Source of the DNA: Progne subis subis
Taxonomy: Eukaryota > Chordata > Aves > Passeriformes > Hirundinidae
Length of the DNA: 64,000 bases
NCBI GenBank assembly: GCA_022316685.1
Contig: JAKJHU010000068.1
Coordinates: 992,001-1,056,000 of the forward strand
Reading direction: 5' to 3'
The position numbers and the translations under genes are program-made. Position 1 is the stretch's first letter, and each line of letters begins with the position of its first letter. Of the stretch, positions 1-12,550 are shown in pieces. The notes beneath the pieces are model-generated. The model saw nothing but the letters and a program-made list of their open reading frames with translations, searched no databases and had not been told where the DNA came from.

Positions 1-3000
1 GACCTTGGTCCTTTAATACACGTGACCGAGGAGTGAAATGAGAGATGCAACAGAAACTACTGGGGCGGAAAACTCCAAATGGCGTGGAAGTAATGCGTAA
101 AGTGTCCTGGAGATAACAGTCATTTCCACCAGGCAAAACTTGGGCTCTTTCTGGAAGGGTACTGCAGCAAAGCTGGGAGTGGGGAGGGGTGCAGCCTGAA
201 AATTAGAAATCCTTGTGCTGTCCTGGCCAGTGCAGTGCTGGGCAGGACGAGGGGGATGGGGAAAACTGCGGGTTTTGACCAGAAAGGGGAGCCAACGTGG
301 GAGAAGCAAGTAATTTGGTGCCACCATGGAGGAGCTGTCATGCTGGGAAATTAGGAAATTATCTTGAGGGAGGGAGATGAAGGGAAAGTGTACAGCATTC
401 TCTGAGCGAGGAGAACCCAGGCAAAGAGGGGGAAGGTAATTTGGGCAAATCAGTAATCATTCCTCATGGAAGAAAGGGGGGAAAGGGAAAATGCCTGAGC
501 TCCTTTGCATGGGTGCTTAGGGCACACATCTGCTGCTTTCAAAGCTCTGGTGGGTTTGTCCCAGTGTCATCCTTGAGGTCAGGACAGTGCCTGAGCTTAG
601 AATGGCTGATGCCAGGTGCTGCTGGCTCCTCGGGATCCTGCTGGCATTGGTTGCTCAGACCAGGCACGTTCCTCTGGAGCAGAAACAGTGGCTGGTGGTC
701 CCACGGCAGTTCCTGCTGCAGGAGCAGCTCAGGCCTGGGCTGGAAGGTCTCTTTTCCAGGGGACATTTGAGCCCAGCCCTTTCAGTGTAATTACTCTTAC
801 ACATCTGGGCAGCAGATGGCTTCAAGGTCTCTTCCCTGTCCCCAGAAGGAGGGAGGGGCTCTGTGCTGCCGGGAACAGAGGGATGAGGAGGGAGTCAACG
901 TGACCTGCTGGTCACAGAACTATTGAATTAGTTTTGTTTTATCTCCCTTTCCTCTGCTTACCATCCTCTCCCAGCGGCCTGGGATGTGCCTTACGATCTC
1001 ATGCCAGCCAGCAAAAGCTGCATCCTCTCCCCACACATCCCTGCTTTGTTTACCTGCCTCTCCATACCTCACCTTTGGAGTCATCAGCAGGACCATGTGC
1101 CTGGATGGTCCTTAAGGAATGGTTCTTAACTCCTTCAGGCGGCGAGTGGCAACTGCTCCTTGCCAGGAAGCAAAAAACCCACCACTGAAAGTGTACTTAA
1201 CGTTTTTACTGGCTTAATCATGGGTTGGCTCCTTTTTTAGTCACAGCACCTAAATTAAGCGCTGATTAAGGTCGTGCTGAAAGGGGCTGCGTGAGGGATG
1301 CTGGAATTTTAGGGTCCAGGCCCTTTTCCACCTGCAGGAACCAAGATCAGCAGCAGATCCGAGAGGTGGGCGCACATTAGCATCCTCACTCCGTGTAGCA
1401 TGGGAATGTGAAGCTGCAGCTGGCACAAGAGGCACTTTTTTCCGATAAAAACACCATTTTTAATTAAGATGGAAATATTTAGGGAAAATGTTGCCATTTT
1501 GACAGCAAAGCTGGGGAGAAATAGCATTTCAAAAGAGCCATAAAAATCGCTCTTGCAATAGATTCATTCCAATTTCTTCTTGAGAATTGCATTTTGTGTT
1601 TTATTAGTTTGTAATGTGTCAGTGACAGTCATGTATAATAAGCTTTCTACTGCTGGTCAAACTTTGTGGTAAAATAATAGACTAAATCAGCCTCTCTGTA
1701 AGTTTTTTAAATATTTATGTGTGAACTGAACTGTTTGTATAGGTTTCAAACTGTTTTCATTACAAATGGAGGGAATTTGATCTAAGTAGAAGTTTCAATC
1801 AAAATTAAGGGGCCATTACTTAATTTCAGCCATTAATTGCTGTGGGAACTTAAAATGTGGGTGATTTATTTTGTTAGTGCAGATAATGGAGAGAGCAGGG
1901 AAAGTGAATAGAGGGTTCAAGGCAATTTTGGTTCGAGGAGGAAAAAAATGGGGAGCTTTTAGTTTTGGAGATTTGCTTTATGGGAGATTTGTGAAACGTA
2001 TTTTTTTGTTTTTCTGAGACAGGATGCAAACCCGGTGTGGGTGACAGAGGAGAGGTGGTCACGGCTGTCACTTTGTGTAGGATGATGGTTGCTTGTCCCT
2101 CTTTTTCCAAGAGGTTGAGCTCGTTGTGTGTGGTCAAGGGGTTTTGCTGGGGCGCCAGGGAGGTGTGTTTGGCCTCAGCTCTGAGCTCAGGTTATACCAA
2201 CACCCCCCTTTGTTTTTCAAACCTTGCCTTGGCCTTCATCGTGGTGATGTGTTACCTCCTTGGGCTTGTCCTGCAGTTGTAACTCGAACTGGAAAGGGTA
2301 GTGGGAAGGAGGCGGGGAGAAGAGGAGGTATGAGTGGAGTCAGCCACCTCCTGCCCAGCCCGTGTGTGAGTAGTCCCAGTCACTCACACGTGTTTGGAGG
2401 CACCTCCTGACCTGGAGTCCGGCAGGTTGTGCCAGGGTGGCCACCAGCATCACCTCCAAACGGTGTTTAAGGAGGAAAAAAAGGAGTTTGTAACTGATAG
2501 GCTGGAATGCTCATCCAGGGGATGCTTTTTTAGCACTTCTCCGTTCATTACCATCAGTGGAAGATGACCTTTCCCTAATCAGTAAATCTTTATTTAGAGG
2601 TAAGTCGAGACGGTGGTTTTCCAAGCCATGGAGAAAGAGGGATCAATCCGTGCTCCATCCCATAACCAGAACTGGATAAAAATCCTGAAAGTGTAACAGT
2701 TTTTACTGCCTGTGTGATTTAGATGACCCCAAATCTCCCTGGGTCAGGAGCTGCTGTGCCAGTGCTTGGAAAAACGCTTTATTGAACGCGCTGGAAACAC
2801 GCAGCCAGATGTGCGTGTGCAGATTCCTCAGCCCCCAGGAGAAAACGCTGCAGGACGCGCTGCCCATGCCTTGCCTTGAGGGGGCTGAGAGGGAAGTGGC
2901 AGGACAGGTGCATGGTTTGTTTTCCTGTGTGGAACTCATACCTGTGGAGAAAGCAATTCTGCAAAGAGCCTGTGCCTGCTGGTGTGAGCCCCATGAGGGT

Positions 3001-5308
3001 GGTGGCACTGCAAGTCACCCAGTCCTTGCAGTCAGCAGGGAAATTTCACCCCAGTCCTTGCACTCAGCAGGGAAATGGGTGCTGGGGAAGAGAGGCCAGG
3101 AGTTGTGCAGGTGGGGATGTCTCTGCCCCACCCCCCCATGTGGGACGCAGTCATGGCACTGCCTCTGAGAACACCTGTGAGATCCTGCTGGGGGAAGGCT
3201 GGGAGCCTGGATCCTCCTCCAGTGACAGGGATCACCACCAGCCCGGTGTCCCTCCATGTCACAGGGCTTCACTGTAAGGCTTTCCCTTGGCGACCTCCTT
3301 TCTGAGCGACTCGAACACAAGACCTGCCCTGTGGAGGCCCAGGGGTTTATGCCCAAGATATCTCTGCCTCAGCCCTGGAGGGACCGAGGCAAATGGGGAA
3401 AGATCCCCTTTTAGGTCACGGTGAGGAAAACCTCCCTCCCAGGGGCCTTTGCAGCCACACGTTAATATTTCTCGGGTTTCATTGTTTCATTGGTTTGTCA
3501 GGTTTATGTCACCCTGTTACCACATATGCACCCCTCCCAGAATGTTCTTCCTTCCCTTGGGGCCCACTGGGTTATTTTTGCTGCAGTGCCCCATCCCTGT
3601 GATCCTATGTCGGGAGGAGAGCAGCTCTCCTCTGGCAGGCAGCAAACCCATTTCTCACCTGGTTGTACAAAGCAGCCAGAGCTTTACCAGCTTCTTTCCT
3701 ACGGTAGCACCTCTGAAATGGAGCGTGGGTGTCTGCACTGTGCTGGCCCCGTGTCCGTGGGCGTGCGTGGGGTGTTTGGTGGCCCAGGTGCTTGCACCTA
3801 GCACCAAGGAGCCTGATCCCTATGTGTCTGGTGTTTTGGGCTTGGGAAAGGCAAGCAGAGGCTGGAAGAACAGTGCGGAGGAGCCACATAAATGGTAGAT
3901 GGTGAGGAGAGGAGAAGGCAACCTCAAGGAGATCTTTGGGAAAGGCAGGTAGCAGGGACAGGAGAGCAGAGCCTCACCTCCCTTCTGCACGTTCGAGCTT
4001 GAGGCTGGGCTGCGGCAGGCAGGCTTTATTTGGGGTGGTGGGGATGTGCTTAAAAAGCCTCAGCGGAGCGTTATGGAATCGGAATGTGAAGGGTAATTGA
4101 GCTGAAAGCCATTCTCCTCCCGCAGCTCCGCGGCGGGACCCGCTCCTGGAATCCTACTGGTAGAGAAGGAGGTGGGGCTGCACCCCTGGGCTGGGTCCCC
4201 TCCCTGGGCAGGAGGTGGGCACCGAACACCCAACTAAACCAGAGCTGCGGAGGAGAAGCCTCGCTAGGGAGGGAGGGATGCAGAGGAAGGTTTTTTCTTT
4301 TTCACAGAACGGTAAAGAGGTTCCTGGGCTGCAGACCTCCTTCCGTGCCGGCATTGGTCTGCTCCCCAGTCAGTCCCTGCAGCTCAGGTGCCATCACCCC
4401 GTGTCCTTCTGTGGTCACATCTTTTTGCTGGTGCCCTTCCCCGCTCAGAGCAGCCCTGTGCTTTCTCCCTGTGGAGCCCGTTAAGAAAATGCCACCCGCA
4501 CACACAGGGAAGCTCCGGAGCACACGCTGGCATGGCCAAATGGCTGGTAATTCGGAATGATCAGAAGAAGCAGATTAATAAAAATCTTAACAAGAGGAGG
4601 AGTGTGGCTAGTCAAGAGTGGATATAATCACTAAACGCAAAAGTGGGTTTTTAGTCACTGTCACTTGTCTCTCTAGTCCTGGGAGTTTGTGGGGGCTTGG
4701 AGAGCTGCTGGTGCAGCCCCATGGAGGGGATTAGAGAAGACACCCTCAGTTTGGACCCCAGCACAGCACTGGTGTGAGATGCTCAGCCCAGTTGTGTACC
4801 CTGTCCTCTGTTATTGATTGCTGAACAGGCACAGTTAAGTGCCTCTCATTAATATTTGTTTTGGTCTTTTCCCTGAATTTTGATGAGTGGAGGAGATGCT
4901 GCTTATCTCTCTCCTGCAGGTTTTCTTTCTAGAGGATTCCTCTGGCTGGTGACAAACCTGGGCTCTGTAGCCCTCAGGATGAGGGATGAGTTAGTGGCTG
5001 ACACAAAGTCTTGGGAACTCTGCAGAAAGCAAGCAAGGAGGCAAAATTAACACAAAATTAAGAGGTAAAAGCTCCCTGTTCACGTCGTCCAGATGAAATA
5101 TGGAGTCCCAGGCTCTCCTGTGTTTGCAAATGTCTTATAAGGGACTCTCTGGGCAGGCAGGTTGTGCTGGCTGAACTTTGAAATGGATGAGCAAGGAGGA
5201 ATGTTGAGATGTAGAGCAGGCAGCCAGGGATGGCTGCCCGGTCATCAGTGCTCTTGTAGCTGGTTTTGAGGTTTCAGGTTGAGAGCAGAGGCTGTGGCAG
5301 TGGACACG
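1..5308. other. Upstream CDH23 intron, first block: no gene seen
   Basis: No cadherin motif, credible splice-flanked open segment or structural RNA was recognised on either strand. Open frames here are short and lack family features. Roughly 1440-1860 is AT-rich with several TAAT cores. Roughly 2700-4500 is GC-richer and of mixed composition. A 27-bp segment is repeated at 3018-3044 and 3050-3076. That the block is CDH23 intron is inferred from its position upstream of an internal exon on the same strand. A separate upstream transcription unit cannot be excluded. Confidence 0.6.
3018..3076 (+). repeat. Two-copy tandem duplication, 32-bp spacing
   Basis: The 27-bp segment beginning cccagtccttgca occurs at 3018 and again at 3050, with one mismatch (g/c) between copies. 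It is a local duplication with no visible function. Confidence 0.85.
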
Positions 5309-5480
5309 TTCATAGTTTGGGTTGGAAGGGACCTTCAAGTTCATCTTGTTCCACTCCCTGCCATGGGCATGGACACCTCCCACTATCCCAGGTTGCTCCA
5401 AGCCCCAGTGTCCAGCCTGGCCTTGGACACTTCCAGGGTTCCAGGGGCAGCCACAGCTGCTCTGGGCTGGCTGTTGCACT
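5309..5480 (-). mobile_element. CR1 LINE 3'-end fragment
   Basis: Minus-strand copy. It opens with atagtttgggttggaaggga, the reverse complement of the typical avian CR1 3' end, and runs through the 'ccatgggcatggacacctcc' and 'cttccagggttccaggggca' landmarks before it decays. Confidence 0.85.
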
Positions 5481-8400
5481 TCCTCTGCCTTTTGAGGTGA
5501 TCTGTGTTGTTAATTCCTCTTCTCTGTCCCTAACCCTGCTGTGGGTGGATGACTCTCCCTTTGCTTTCTGTCCCCTTTTCCCAGGCAGCACACGCTGGCC
5601 CTGTGTGCCTGAATTGTTTGGTTATGACCAGTTTCTCTCATCCACTCAGACGTGAAAGGGATTTCTGAAACTCGCTTAAATAGGGCAAAGCGCTTTTTCT
5701 TCCTGCCTTGTATAATAATGCCTTGTTTGTTAGGCTTGACTTAGCTGCGACTGGCCCACCCAAAGCCATTGAAATGATTCTGAGCAGCAGTTTCTGCCTG
5801 CTCAAGTTGTGCTCCCAAGCACTTTAGGTGCAGCTCCTGAAATGAAAGATTTCTGGTGTGCCCAAAGGCAGTGAAGAGAGCTGTTTTAATGTGGTTGCTT
5901 CTCCAGGTTTTCAACGGAGAGTTGGGTTCAGGTTCTGCTCTGAAGCAATATTAGAGTCCATGGAGCATGAGAAACTGCATTTGTTTGTGGGTTACAAATG
6001 AAGACCTGTCAAAAACCTTTTTAAGCACTGACAGAAGTTTTCTTTTTCATGATACATTTAACTTTTGAAGGCTTTGCCTCCCAAGGAGGCTTAGCTCTTC
6101 TCTCTCTCCCTTTCTATGAGTTTGGAAAAAGAACGGATGGCAAAAGTTGCTCTTCTCTTTTTCACTCTGCCTCCCCATCTGTTTGGTGGAGTGTTGGATC
6201 CTCTGGGGTGCTCTTGCTTCTGGAAAATGGTGTGGCCAGGAATGGAGGGGGTCGGGGAGAGGGGGAGTGGGACATGGAGGCCTCCTTGTGCTCAAACCAG
6301 GTGCTTCACCAGCTTCTTGCGGGCAAAGGGCCCAGGTTATTCCCATTGATTTGGTGTCAGGAGATGTTCTGTGAGGGATAAATGTGTTTATAGGATTCCT
6401 GTCCTTTTGTTTTAAGAAGTGGGACGCCATTCCTGGACACAGGAGTTTGCTAGAACGGTGTCACATCAGTTCTTCATCACAGTGGTTGGCGTTGCAGCCC
6501 TATTCCGAGGTGCAGGTGGTGTGTGAAACACAGTGTGGCTCCTTGCTGTCTGCTGCAACTCAGCCTTTTATTCTGTGCAGGCTCTGGACAGGCACTGGGA
6601 AGCTGGTTTCAGACACCACTCCTCGTTTTGTGTGCTCCCAGATACGTGCATGGCTTCCATCTGAGCGTCTGAAACATCTTCCTGGTGGTGGGTTTGGAAA
6701 TACGAAGTGACCGGGCACGTACAGAACAAAAAAGGGCTGTCAGAGCTGATGGGATTGCGGGGTTTTTGCCTCCCTCCAGACTCAGCTCAAGGGTTGTCTT
6801 AAAGCATTTGTGGGGAAGGCAAGCACTTGTCACAAGCAGTGTTTTTGTGTAAGCTCGGGAGTGTGAGCTCTCCCCTGTCCATCCAGGAGGACGGGGATGC
6901 CAGGAGATGGGCTGGTGGGTGTCAGCCTTGATGCAGAGAGGTCTCCTCTGGTTCAGGTCCTTCTGCACCGGTGTTGTGGGGAGGGTTCACAAGGGCTTTC
7001 CTCCCGTTTGTAGGCACTGGTGGCGTTGTGGCCTTAGTGGGACTGGTTGGTGTCAGAAACCCAAAGAGCTGCCAGGTGCTCTGGCAGGGGCTGAGGAGGA
7101 GGAGCAGGAAGGAGAGGAGCAAACAGAAGGAGATGCATGGCTTTTGTAGAAATAAATCTTCTCACAAGGACCAAAGGATCTCCCTTACAGAGGAGGAGAA
7201 ACACGTTCCTGAGTGTTTGGGGGGATTTTAGCAATCCAGTGGGAGTCCTTGGAGAAGAAGTAGTAGCGGTGACACAGGGTGGTTGCCTGGAGCTCCCAGA
7301 CAGTCTGAGACAAGGAGGTTTTAATTCACTCGTTCTTCCCATATCTAAAGTTTATTTATTTCAGTTTACTTAGACTTCTGCTTTTTCTCCTCCTTTTTTC
7401 CTTGGGCAAGAGGTGGGCATCCCTTGGCTCTGGAGCTGCTCCTGCTGCCCACCCACCACGTGCCACTGGGGCAGGGAGGGTTTAGCATGCCCAGGGCTGC
7501 TGGGGTGCCCCAGGCAGCATCTCTGCTCAGCTGCAGCTCGTGGAGGTGCAGAAAGGGTGGCCTGGTGTGCTTTGCTCTGGGCAGTGGAGAGGCAGAACTG
7601 ACTGCTGGTTTCCATCCTCCAGAGGCTGGGTCCGGCTGCTCGTGGCCAGAACCATGGAACTGTCCCTGCTTCAAAAACTGCCCCTTCCCCTGGTTTTGGC
7701 CAGGTTCCTTTGATCCTGATTGCTGAATTACTAGCAGAGAAGATCTTGCTTGTTTCCAGCTTGGCATTTTCCTGCTGTGTGTCCCTTCCAGCGCTGTGCT
7801 CCCACAAAGCAGTCGGGCTGCTTGAGACCCCCTGGGGTCCTGTAGACCACAGACCTGTCCCACTGCCTCGGAGTTCCTGCTGTTCCTTGTAGGTCATATC
7901 ATATTCTCTGCCCTAATGGTGAGTGCAAGATGCCAAATATTCCCCCTCCATTCTTCCTTGCTGTCACTTGCCGTGTTCTTTCCAGCAGGGATTTCTCTCA
8001 CCAAGCTCGTTGTGGGCCATACATTTTGAGTTGGCACACTGAAAGTGCTTTCATTTAATACATCCTTTATCAGAGTTGATTTTCTATTGCTTTTTCCCTT
8101 CGGGTGTGCTTGGGGGAATTTATTCTTTTTAACAGGTTTATTCCAGTGTCAGGTATTGGTTCTAAAAGGCTGAGGAGGGAGGGGGGCTTTGATTTGTTGC
8201 ATGGAAAATGCATTTGGCTTCTGTTCCCTTCCTTGAGCCGTGGAGGGGTGGAAAAGAGGAGGAAACTGAAACTTCTGCCTGTTTAGCAGCAGCTTTCTCA
8301 CCCTGCGCGTCTGTGTGACGCTCGCTTGTCTTCCACCGCCACCAAAGGTTGGGTCCTGCAGAAGCTGATGCAGAGAAGGTGCCAGACTTCTCCCTGGATA

Positions 8401-9585
8401 TTTTAAGTGGCACATCACTAATCCTTGCAGGTAGCCCGTGCGGGCAGAGTTTTCCACCTGCACGGAAGGGCTGCTGCCTGATGTTACTGCTCCTGGTGGA
8501 GCTGTGCTGGGCTTCTCAGCTGTGGCAGGACCTGTAGGAATAAGCACTTTTTCTTGTTTTGGAGGTGTGGAGAGAGTGATTTTATTCACGGAAAATGCGT
8601 GAGCTGGTCGAAGGCCCCCTGTGAGAACTAGGGGAATGGGCGCATGGAGATGGGATGATTTTATTATTTTATTGTATTTCTTTTCAGTGCTATTTTCCCT
8701 TTATTTTTCCATTATGTTCCACAAGTCTCGAGTTTCTCATAAGCAGAACTAGAAGCAGGGTTTGGGGTTGGTGATTTAGTTAAATCTCTAGGAGGGATTA
8801 AATTGAGAAATACCCCCATACATCTCCCTTGCAGCTGAGGGTAAATTTAACCACTGATTCCAAAGCTTCCGAAAATGGCTTTGTCTGAAAATGAATTTTG
8901 GCCTCTCAAAGTTCAAACATTTATCCTGAGCCAGAAATACACACAGATTTGCTCTCTAATTTAATAAAGCCATCCAAATAATATGATTTCTCCCATAACC
9001 ATCGTTTATGTTTCACAGCGAAATGATAATGAGAAAGTCATTAGAAGTAATAAACAAAACAAAACCCGCACAGCAAATCCTTCACTGAGCCTGATGGATG
9101 GGAAGAGGAGCAGTGTTTGAGTCTTAGGCCACGGGATGTTTGCCGGGTGCAGCTGTTTTCAAGGAGATGCGTTCTTGAAACGTTATTTTTGCCCCTTCCC
9201 TTTTAATGGGGTTTTGCTGGCGGAGCAGGTCTGCGCTTGGGGTGGGTGCTGCACCCCGGCCAAGCTGGCCTTGCTGCTCTCACCCCCTGCGGTTGGTTGC
9301 AATGGGTGATTAACAGGCATCTTTCTTCTCCCCCTCCAAAAAAATTCCCCCTCCTTATCACAGCTTTGACAAGGTGCTTTTGTTTAAATTTCCTGGCTGA
9401 ATCTTGAACCGAGCCCTCGGAAAGTGTTGAGAGCAAGAACTACATCCAGATATCAGAAGTGCTCTTTTTTAGCTTTTATTTATAGCTGGCTGTGCACTTT
9501 GGGCTGCAGCCTTAGTGCTCGCCTCTGGGTTATCCTCAGCCAGGTGAATTTTTCTTTGACTTCAGTGTTTTGCTCCAGTGGGCAC
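5481..9585. other. Intronic stretch without recognised genes
   Basis: Mixed-composition sequence with no recognised gene, RNA or transposon. Minus-strand open frames of 165 and 175 codons at 7366-7897 are Pro/Ser/Gln-rich, overlap each other in different frames and resemble no family. About 8640-9060 is AT-rich and lacks obvious repeats, so it is a possible conserved non-coding stretch, which cannot be decided from one sequence. Confidence 0.55.
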
Positions 9586-9765
9586 CTAGATTGGATATTA
9601 GGAAAAATTCTTCACTGAAAAGGTTGTCAGTTTCTGGAATAGGCTGTCCAGGGAAGTGTTGGAGTCACCATGCCAGGAGGCATTCTCTGGATGTGTGTGT
9701 GTGGCACCTGGGGACGTGTCTGAGTGGTGGGCTTGGCGATGCCCAAAATATCCTGCATTTGTTGC
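9586..9765 (+). mobile_element. CR1 LINE 3'-region fragment
   Basis: Plus-strand piece starting at ttggatattaggaaaaattc. It contains the CR1 landmarks of an attenuated 'ggaataggctgtccagggaa', 'gtcaccat', 'ggcacctgggga' and 'gtggtgggcttggcg'. It lacks the final tail. Confidence 0.8.
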
Positions 9766-12294
9766 TGCTGGACGTTTATTCTCTGCCTCTGATCCAGGCA
9801 CTGGGGGAGGGACAAGATTTTGGTAACAGCCCTTACCTGGTGGTTTACTGGGGCTGATGGGCTTCCTTACAGGTCTCATTAATTGGTTTTTCCATCAGTG
9901 GACTCCTTTTGTTGATTTTTGCGCTTTCGGAATCACAGCGAAGGTGCGTGGGCCCAACACACTCCTTCCCATCACAGACAGGGGTGGGATGCTGGAGGCG
10001 GCGAGATTTACTAGTGCAGAAGGCTCTGTAGGGGGACAGGAGCAGAGAGGAAGGAGTTTTCCCCTGCTGCCCCCATTTCTCTGCCCTTCCTGTCCTCCGC
10101 CCGTTATCCCGGGGCTTCCCCATCCTTCCAGATCCCAGAGGAGCTCCAAGGGCTGGCTCTGCCGCTGCTGGTGCCGTGCATCCTTAGTTTCTGACACTCC
10201 TCCCCTGGCCCGAGCCAAGCGCTAGCAAAGAACTCCTCCAATTAAACAAAGAAGTTTTTCATTCTTCTTACACCTAAAAGAAAATAAATAACAATAGAAG
10301 AAAATTCCGCTGGATGGAGGTTTTGGAGAGCATATCTTGTGCCTTGCTCTTTTCCTGCTGTGGAGTCCACCTGATGACCTGAAGGGTGCAAACCGAGGCA
10401 TGTAACACCTTTTTACCTTCCTTTGAAAAACAAATGGTACATCTAAGCTGTCCTTGGGCAAACTCTTGCCCGCTGACATTTCAAAAATTGCTCTTTAAGG
10501 TTCCCCCTCACTCCCTCCTTGCTTGTGGTTCTCTCTCCTCCTAAAAGAAAATCCTATTTATGTTTTCACCTTTGAAAAAAAAGAGTTTAAATAAGTAACT
10601 AACTGTGTGCAGGCTGGAGCTGCATGGGGGTCAGAGGGAAGAGAGCTCTTCTGCTTTTCACTCCTTTTTCCCACCCAGATACACTGCGAGCAGTTGGTTC
10701 TCTCCTGGGAAGATGAGACTCCCTGGCTTCCTGGCTGCTCTCATCCAGAAGGAACTTTTGTGTTTAAACATGCTTAGCACTAAGCTGAACATGAATTTCC
10801 CCCAGGCCACCGAAAGCAGCTTCCAAGCTGCGTTTTCAGCAGCCTGCTCTTGGCAGGGTGAGCTGCTGGGTGCGTGAAACCTGTGGAAAGCTGGAATGCC
10901 CAGAGGCATCCGTGTTTCAAATGAGCTCCCCGTTCGTGTCCAGAGGGCAAATCTTCATCTGGAGGTGTCTGAATTCGTGTTTTCCGAGAGACTGAGCCTG
11001 AGGATGGTTTGGCAGGTGTACGCTTGATGTGCCAGGGAGAAGCGAAGTGGTGGTGTTGTCCTGTGTTGTTGTCTTGGCTGCTCGGATGCTGGGCTGTCCC
11101 TGGGGAGCAGGGTGGCTGCTGTGGGTAACCAGCTCTCCTGGGGCTGAGAACTGAAGCCACTGTCGCTTGGGAGTGCTGGAGGAGATGCTGGTGGCTGCTC
11201 GTGGCTTTATGGAGAGGTGTAGAGCAGATACACTCATCATTTTGGGGGGACGTTCATGGTTCTGTGCGATGGACCTTGTGTGTGGCTGCAGTGTGGAGTC
11301 GAGCAAAGCATGGGAATTGGGATTAAAAAGTGCTGGGAGAAAACCACTGCAGGGAACTGACAGATGTGGTTTGTTAATGACTGCAGAGGTGCTTTGGGTA
11401 AGAAGAATTGCAACCCCACGTTTTTTCCTGCAGTCTCTTTTTGCTGCCTCTCTGAAGGAAATGTCAGTGCGGAGACCAAAATGCCAGAGCTGGCTTTCCC
11501 CAAAATCCCTGTCAGGATGTTACCTGGCACCTTCCAGGGGGCACCAAGGGAAGGGGAGAGCTCCCTTCTGCGAGAGGAGGGCCTCAGGAAGGTGGGGGGT
11601 GATGGCACAGCTGCGTTTTGCTGCCCTTCCTGCCGGAGCATCCCCAGGCTGAAGGCGCACCCCAGGAATGGTCCCAGCATTCTCCCGAAGGCAATTCTCA
11701 TTCAGCCAGCAGTCGTTTGGAAATAGTCACTCATCAGGCACTTACGGATCTTTCAAGCCCCTTTCTCTCCCTAATAATCCCACCTCTTGGGAGGTATTGA
11801 TTCTCCGCTGTCGGCTGCCTCTTGGTATTCCACAGTCTGTGTTAGCCCGTGGAAATCGCTGCGCTGTCATTTTCACAGCAATTACCTGCTCCAGGTTCCT
11901 TTCATCCCCAGCCCTTTCCCGGGGATCTGAGCACTCTATTGACAAACCACCCTGCAAGAAAGACGGCGTCGGGCTTTGGGAAGAAGACTCACGCAGCAAA
12001 AACTTTGGGGACAGTTTCCCTGTGGTGTGATCGTCTCAAAGGTGCTCAGCCAGGTTTTGGGGAAGTTTTTTGGACATCCGCCACAGAAGGGATGCCGTGG
12101 CTTCCCAGCCTGCAGATGTGACTTCATGCCTTGCTTCTTTGCTTATGCCAGAAATGTAGGAAGTTCTCACCTGGCTTCTGGGCAAAGGATCAGCCTGGAG
12201 AGATGAAGGCAGCTGTTTTCCAAGTCATCCTCAATCCTCTGCTGGGGAATGGGCTCCTTCCAGTACCTGGAGGGGCTTTTGACAGGGACAAGGG
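9766..12294. other. Intronic stretch without recognised genes
   Basis: No gene, RNA or repeat family was recognised. Overlapping open frames on both strands near 10780-11730 (120-161 codons) share the same DNA in several frames and have no recognisable domain, so they are treated as chance. Confidence 0.55.
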
Positions 12295-12550
12295 GGGAAG
12301 GGCTTCACGCTGCCATAGGGCAGGGCTCGATGGGATGGGATATTGCCAAAAAATCCTTCCCTGTGAGGGTAGGGAGGCCATGGCACAGGGTGCCTAGAGA
12401 AGCTGTGGCTGCTCCTTCCCTGGAAGTGTCCAAGTCCAGGTTGGATGGGGCTTGAAGCAACCTGAGCTAGTGGAAGGTGTCACTGCCCATGGCAGGGGCT
12501 TGGAACGAGATGGGCTTTAAGGTTCCTCCCACCCCAAACCATCCTAGGAC
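12295..12550 (+). mobile_element. CR1 LINE 3'-end fragment
   Basis: Plus-strand copy running from about the 'aaaaatccttccctgtgagg' region through 'ccaggttggatggggcttga' and 'ggtgtcactgcccatggcag' to 'ccccaaaccatcctagga', the CR1 3' end. Confidence 0.88.
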